A stretch of 8,350 bases of DNA from Euzebyaceae bacterium (GTDB taxonomy: Bacteria; Actinomycetota; Nitriliruptoria; Euzebyales; Egibacteraceae), in contig JACCXR010000161.1 in the NCBI GenBank assembly GCA_013696915.1, forward strand, positions 1 to 8,350, given 5' to 3'. The notes under the pieces are model-generated. The model was not told the DNA's origin. It was given only the letters and a program-made list of their open reading frames with translations, and ran no database searches. Positions 5,852-8,350 of this stretch are shown here, piece by piece. The position numbers and the translations under genes were made by a program. Numbering within the stretch: the first letter of the stretch is position 1; every line of letters starts with the position of its first letter.

Positions 5852-7429
5852 ATGAACAAGGGCCTCGGCGAGGTGTTGGTCGAACAAGGCGTGGTCGACC
5901 GACTCGCGCTCGACGCCACGGTGGCGGTGCAAGCCACCAGCGGCATGTCACTGGCCAAGCTGCTCGTCGACCGCCGGCTCGCAACGCAACAGCAGATCGT
6001 CGCGGCCGTCGCCCAGCAGATGGGCGTTCCGTTCGCGGACACCACTGCCGGGAACGTCGACCCCCAGGCGGCGATGCTCGTCACGAAGCCCCTCGCGCTC
6101 GAGCTCGTGGCCCTGCCGGTGCAGTTCGGTCCCGGCAACGAGCTCGTGGTCGCGGTGGCGGACCCGGGGAACGTCGCGGCCGTCGAGCGGATCACCCGGC
6201 TCACCGGGATGGACGTGAAGATCGCGCTGGCCCTGCGCACCGACCTGGTCGCCGCCATCGAGCATCTCGCTGATGCGTCAGGGGACCCCGTCGACAGTCC
6301 TGAGAGCAACGGGTCCTTGACCGCGGTGGCCGAGCCGCCGCTGCTGCCGTACGAAGCCGAGTCGAACTTCGACCTCAACCAGGCGCTGGTCGAGTTGGTC
6401 GAGCGTGGAGGGTCCGACCTGCACCTGACCACCGGCATCCCGCCGGCCATCCGGCGCAACGGCGACCTGGAACGGCTGGACGGTTACGACCCGCTCAGTC
6501 CGGCCGATCTCCAGAAGGCGATCTACGGCATCCTGACGCAGCGGCAGCAGCAGGCGTTCGAGGAACACCTCGAGCTCGACGTCTCCTATGTGGTTCCCGG
6601 CAAGGCACGCTTCCGCGTCAACGTCTTCCAGCAGCGGGGCTCCCTGGGCGCGGTCATGCGGGTCATCCCGTTCGACATCAAGCCGATCTCCGAGCTCGGC
6701 GTCCCGACGAAGGTCAGCGAATTCGCGCACCTGCCCCGTGGCTTCGTCCTCGTCACGGGACCGACCGGGTCCGGGAAGTCGACCACCCTCGCCGGCATCC
6801 TGGACATCGTCAACCGTGAGCGCGCCAGCCACATCATGACCGTCGAGGACCCGATCGAGTTCCTCCACAAGCACAAGATGTCGGTGGTCAACCAGCGCGA
6901 GCTGGGCACGGACACCCTCAGTTTCGCGTCCGCACTCAAGCACGCCCTGCGGCAGGACCCGGACGTCATCCTCGTCGGCGAATTGCGTGACCTGGAGACG
7001 ATCCAGGTCGCGCTGACCGCAGCCGAGACCGGCCACCTCGTCTTCGGCACGCTGCACACCCAGGATGCGCCGCAGAGCATCGACCGGATCATCGACGTCT
7101 TCCCCCCCGAGCAGCAGGAGCAGATCCGCATCATGCTCGCCGGCACCCTGCAGGGAGTGCTCTGCCAGCAGCTGCTGAAGACGCCCGACGGGCGCGGACG
7201 CGTCGCCGCGTGCGAGGTGATGGTCGCCACCCCCGCCATCCGCAACCTCATCAGGGAGGGCAAGACCCACCAGATGTACTCCGCCATCCAGGTCGGCAAG
7301 CAGTACGGGATGGTGACTATGGACCAGTCGCTCGCGACCCTCGTGAAGCTCGGCTCGGTGAGCTATGAGACGGCTCTCGAGAAGTGCAACGGCGTGGCCG
7401 ACTTCAACCGCCTCTGCGGACGTTCCTAA
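5852..7429 (+). CDS. pilT: PilT-type retraction ATPase with N-terminal MshEN-like domain
   Basis: A 525-residue ATPase; ordinary PilT is about 340-370 residues. The C-terminal part (from about 178) is a complete PilT: a SDLHLTTGIPPAIRRNGDL start, Walker A GPTGSGKS at 303-310 (K309), Asp box VEDPIEF with E332/D333, Walker B DVILVGE with E377, His box GHLVFGTLHT with H395 and H402, and the retraction signature AIRNLIRE at 462-469. The zinc tetracysteine of PilB is absent, as expected. Residues 1-150 are an added domain resembling MshEN: GLGEVLVEQGVV...LALDA, then SLAKLLVDRRLA and a QQMGVPFAD turn, joined by a Pro/Ser linker (about 150-177). The ATG at 5852 is fixed by GGAGGG at 5839-5844. PilT depolymerises the pilus to power twitching or DNA uptake. 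The gene is followed after 13 bp by pilC. Confidence 0.94.
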   Translation: MNKGLGEVLVEQGVVDRLALDATVAVQATSGMSLAKLLVDRRLATQQQIVAAVAQQMGVPFADTTAGNVDPQAAMLVTKPLALELVALPVQFGPGNELVVAVADPGNVAAVERITRLTGMDVKIALALRTDLVAAIEHLADASGDPVDSPESNGSLTAVAEPPLLPYEAESNFDLNQALVELVERGGSDLHLTTGIPPAIRRNGDLERLDGYDPLSPADLQKAIYGILTQRQQQAFEEHLELDVSYVVPGKARFRVNVFQQRGSLGAVMRVIPFDIKPISELGVPTKVSEFAHLPRGFVLVTGPTGSGKSTTLAGILDIVNRERASHIMTVEDPIEFLHKHKMSVVNQRELGTDTLSFASALKHALRQDPDVILVGELRDLETIQVALTAAETGHLVFGTLHTQDAPQSIDRIIDVFPPEQQEQIRIMLAGTLQGVLCQQLLKTPDGRGRVAACEVMVATPAIRNLIREGKTHQMYSAIQVGKQYGMVTMDQSLATLVKLGSVSYETALEKCNGVADFNRLCGRS

Positions 7430-7442
7430 AGGATCCTCAGCC

Positions 7443-8350
7443 ATGGCAACCGCCACCCAGACGTTCCGCTACACCGTCCGCGACAAGGGCGGCCAGACCC
7501 GCAGCGGCTCGCTCGACGCCGTGGACCAGCGCGTCGTCGCGACCAGGCTGCGGGACATGGGCTACGCGCCGGTGTCCATCACCGCGGTGCAGCAGACGGC
7601 GCTCACGAAGGAACTGACCATCCCGGGGTTCGGGACCAAGGTCGGCCTGAAGGACCTCGTGGTCTTCTCGCGGCAGTTTTCCACGATGATCAGCTCGGGG
7701 CTGTCGCTGATCCGTGCGCTGAACATCCTCGCGGAGCAGACCGAGAACAAGGCGCTCGCCAAGATCGTCGGGGAGGTGCGCACCGAGATCGAGCAGGGAC
7801 GGTCGCTGTCGTCCGCCCTCGCCGACCACAAGGTCTTCCCGAAGCTCTACGTCGCCATGGTGAAGGCCGGGGAGACCGCCGGCATCCTCGACGAGGTCCT
7901 CCTGCGCATCGCAGAGACGCTGGAGAAGGACCTCGCGCTGCGCGGGAAGATCAAGTCGGCGCTCACCTATCCCGTCGTGGTCCTCATCATGGCGGTCCTG
8001 CTCACCATCATCATGCTGATCTTCATCGTGCCGACGTTCGTCGGAATGTTCGAGCAGTTGGGTGGGGAGCTGCCGCTGCCCACCCAGATCCTGCTGATGC
8101 TGTCGACGATCGTGCGCAAGGCCTGGTTCGTCCTGATCTTCGGCCCCCCGCTGATGATGCGGGCATTCGCCTACGCCCGGGCGAAGCCGCCGATCCGGTT
8201 CCAGCTCGACCGGCTCAAGCTGAAGCTGCCGGTGTTCGGCGTGCTGTTCCACAAGCTGGCGCTCTCCCGCTTCTCCCGGAACCTGGGGACGCTGCTGCGG
8301 GCGGGGGTGCCGATCCTCACCGCGCTCGACATCACCGCCGACACGATCGA
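7443..8350 (+). CDS. pilC: PilC/GspF-family inner-membrane platform protein (3' end missing)
   Basis: The first 302 residues of an expected 400 or so; the reading frame stays open to the window end. PilC is the membrane platform on which PilB and PilT act and through which pilins enter or leave the fibre. AAAGGA at 7428-7433 lies 9 bases before ATG 7443. Residues 6-50 (FRYTVRDKGGQTRSGSLDA...RLRDMGYAPVSI) match the N-terminal segment of PilC/GspF. The first GspF domain covers about 72-193, including FSRQFSTMISSGLSLIRAL and the MVKAGETAGILDEVL signature. SALTYPVV leads into a strongly hydrophobic membrane segment at about 177-202. A second hydrophobic stretch follows near 226-245. The second GspF repeat begins near 271 with LSRFSRNLGTLLRAGVPI, and the sequence stops inside it. 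No defects are seen. Its 13-bp distance from pilT suggests a joint message. Confidence 0.95.
   Translation, partial: MATATQTFRYTVRDKGGQTRSGSLDAVDQRVVATRLRDMGYAPVSITAVQQTALTKELTIPGFGTKVGLKDLVVFSRQFSTMISSGLSLIRALNILAEQTENKALAKIVGEVRTEIEQGRSLSSALADHKVFPKLYVAMVKAGETAGILDEVLLRIAETLEKDLALRGKIKSALTYPVVVLIMAVLLTIIMLIFIVPTFVGMFEQLGGELPLPTQILLMLSTIVRKAWFVLIFGPPLMMRAFAYARAKPPIRFQLDRLKLKLPVFGVLFHKLALSRFSRNLGTLLRAGVPILTALDITADTI

Noticed and set aside
1..8350. CRISPR arrays, tRNA or rRNA genes, insertion sequences
   Set aside because: No regularly spaced repeats, cloverleaf-type sequence, transposase motifs or terminal inverted repeats were seen on either strand.

Overview
The window is GC-rich DNA with a strong G/C preference at third codon positions and compact, co-directional genes. 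This is typical of an actinobacterium. The gene set (an aroE end, then a type IV pilus cluster with fused ATPases) would fit a lineage such as Acidimicrobiia or another deep-branching actinobacterial class, but the sequence alone does not fix the taxon.

Layout. Positions 2-160 hold the C-terminal end of shikimate dehydrogenase (aroE). Positions 168-814 hold a minus-strand toxin-antitoxin pair: a Phd/YefM-type antitoxin and a PIN-domain VapC toxin, overlapping by 13 bp. From 983 to the right edge lies a type IV pilus cluster, all on the plus strand: three prepilin-like proteins resembling PilV, PilW and PilX in that order, the extension ATPase PilB, the retraction ATPase PilT carrying an extra N-terminal MshEN-like domain, and the inner-membrane platform protein PilC, cut off by the window end.

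How the genes work together. PilB and PilT are opposing hexameric motors that act on the PilC platform to add or remove pilin subunits. The three prepilin-like proteins look like minor pilins that would form a priming or tip complex. The major pilin, prepilin peptidase and the PilM/N/O alignment proteins are not in the window and would be expected downstream.

The most interesting signal is regulatory. Two sites match the sigma-28 (FliA/SigD/WhiG) promoter pattern, TAAA, 15 bases, then GCCGATAA. One is 43 bp upstream of the first prepilin gene (TCAA-N15-GCCGATAC, 913-939). The other is in the only large gap of the cluster, between pilB and pilT (TAAA-N15-GCCGACTG, 5769-5795). Both have exactly the same spacing. 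This suggests a motility/development sigma factor controls pilus assembly, with separate transcriptional input for the retraction motor and platform. The toxin-antitoxin pair has what looks like a leaderless promoter next to a short palindrome.
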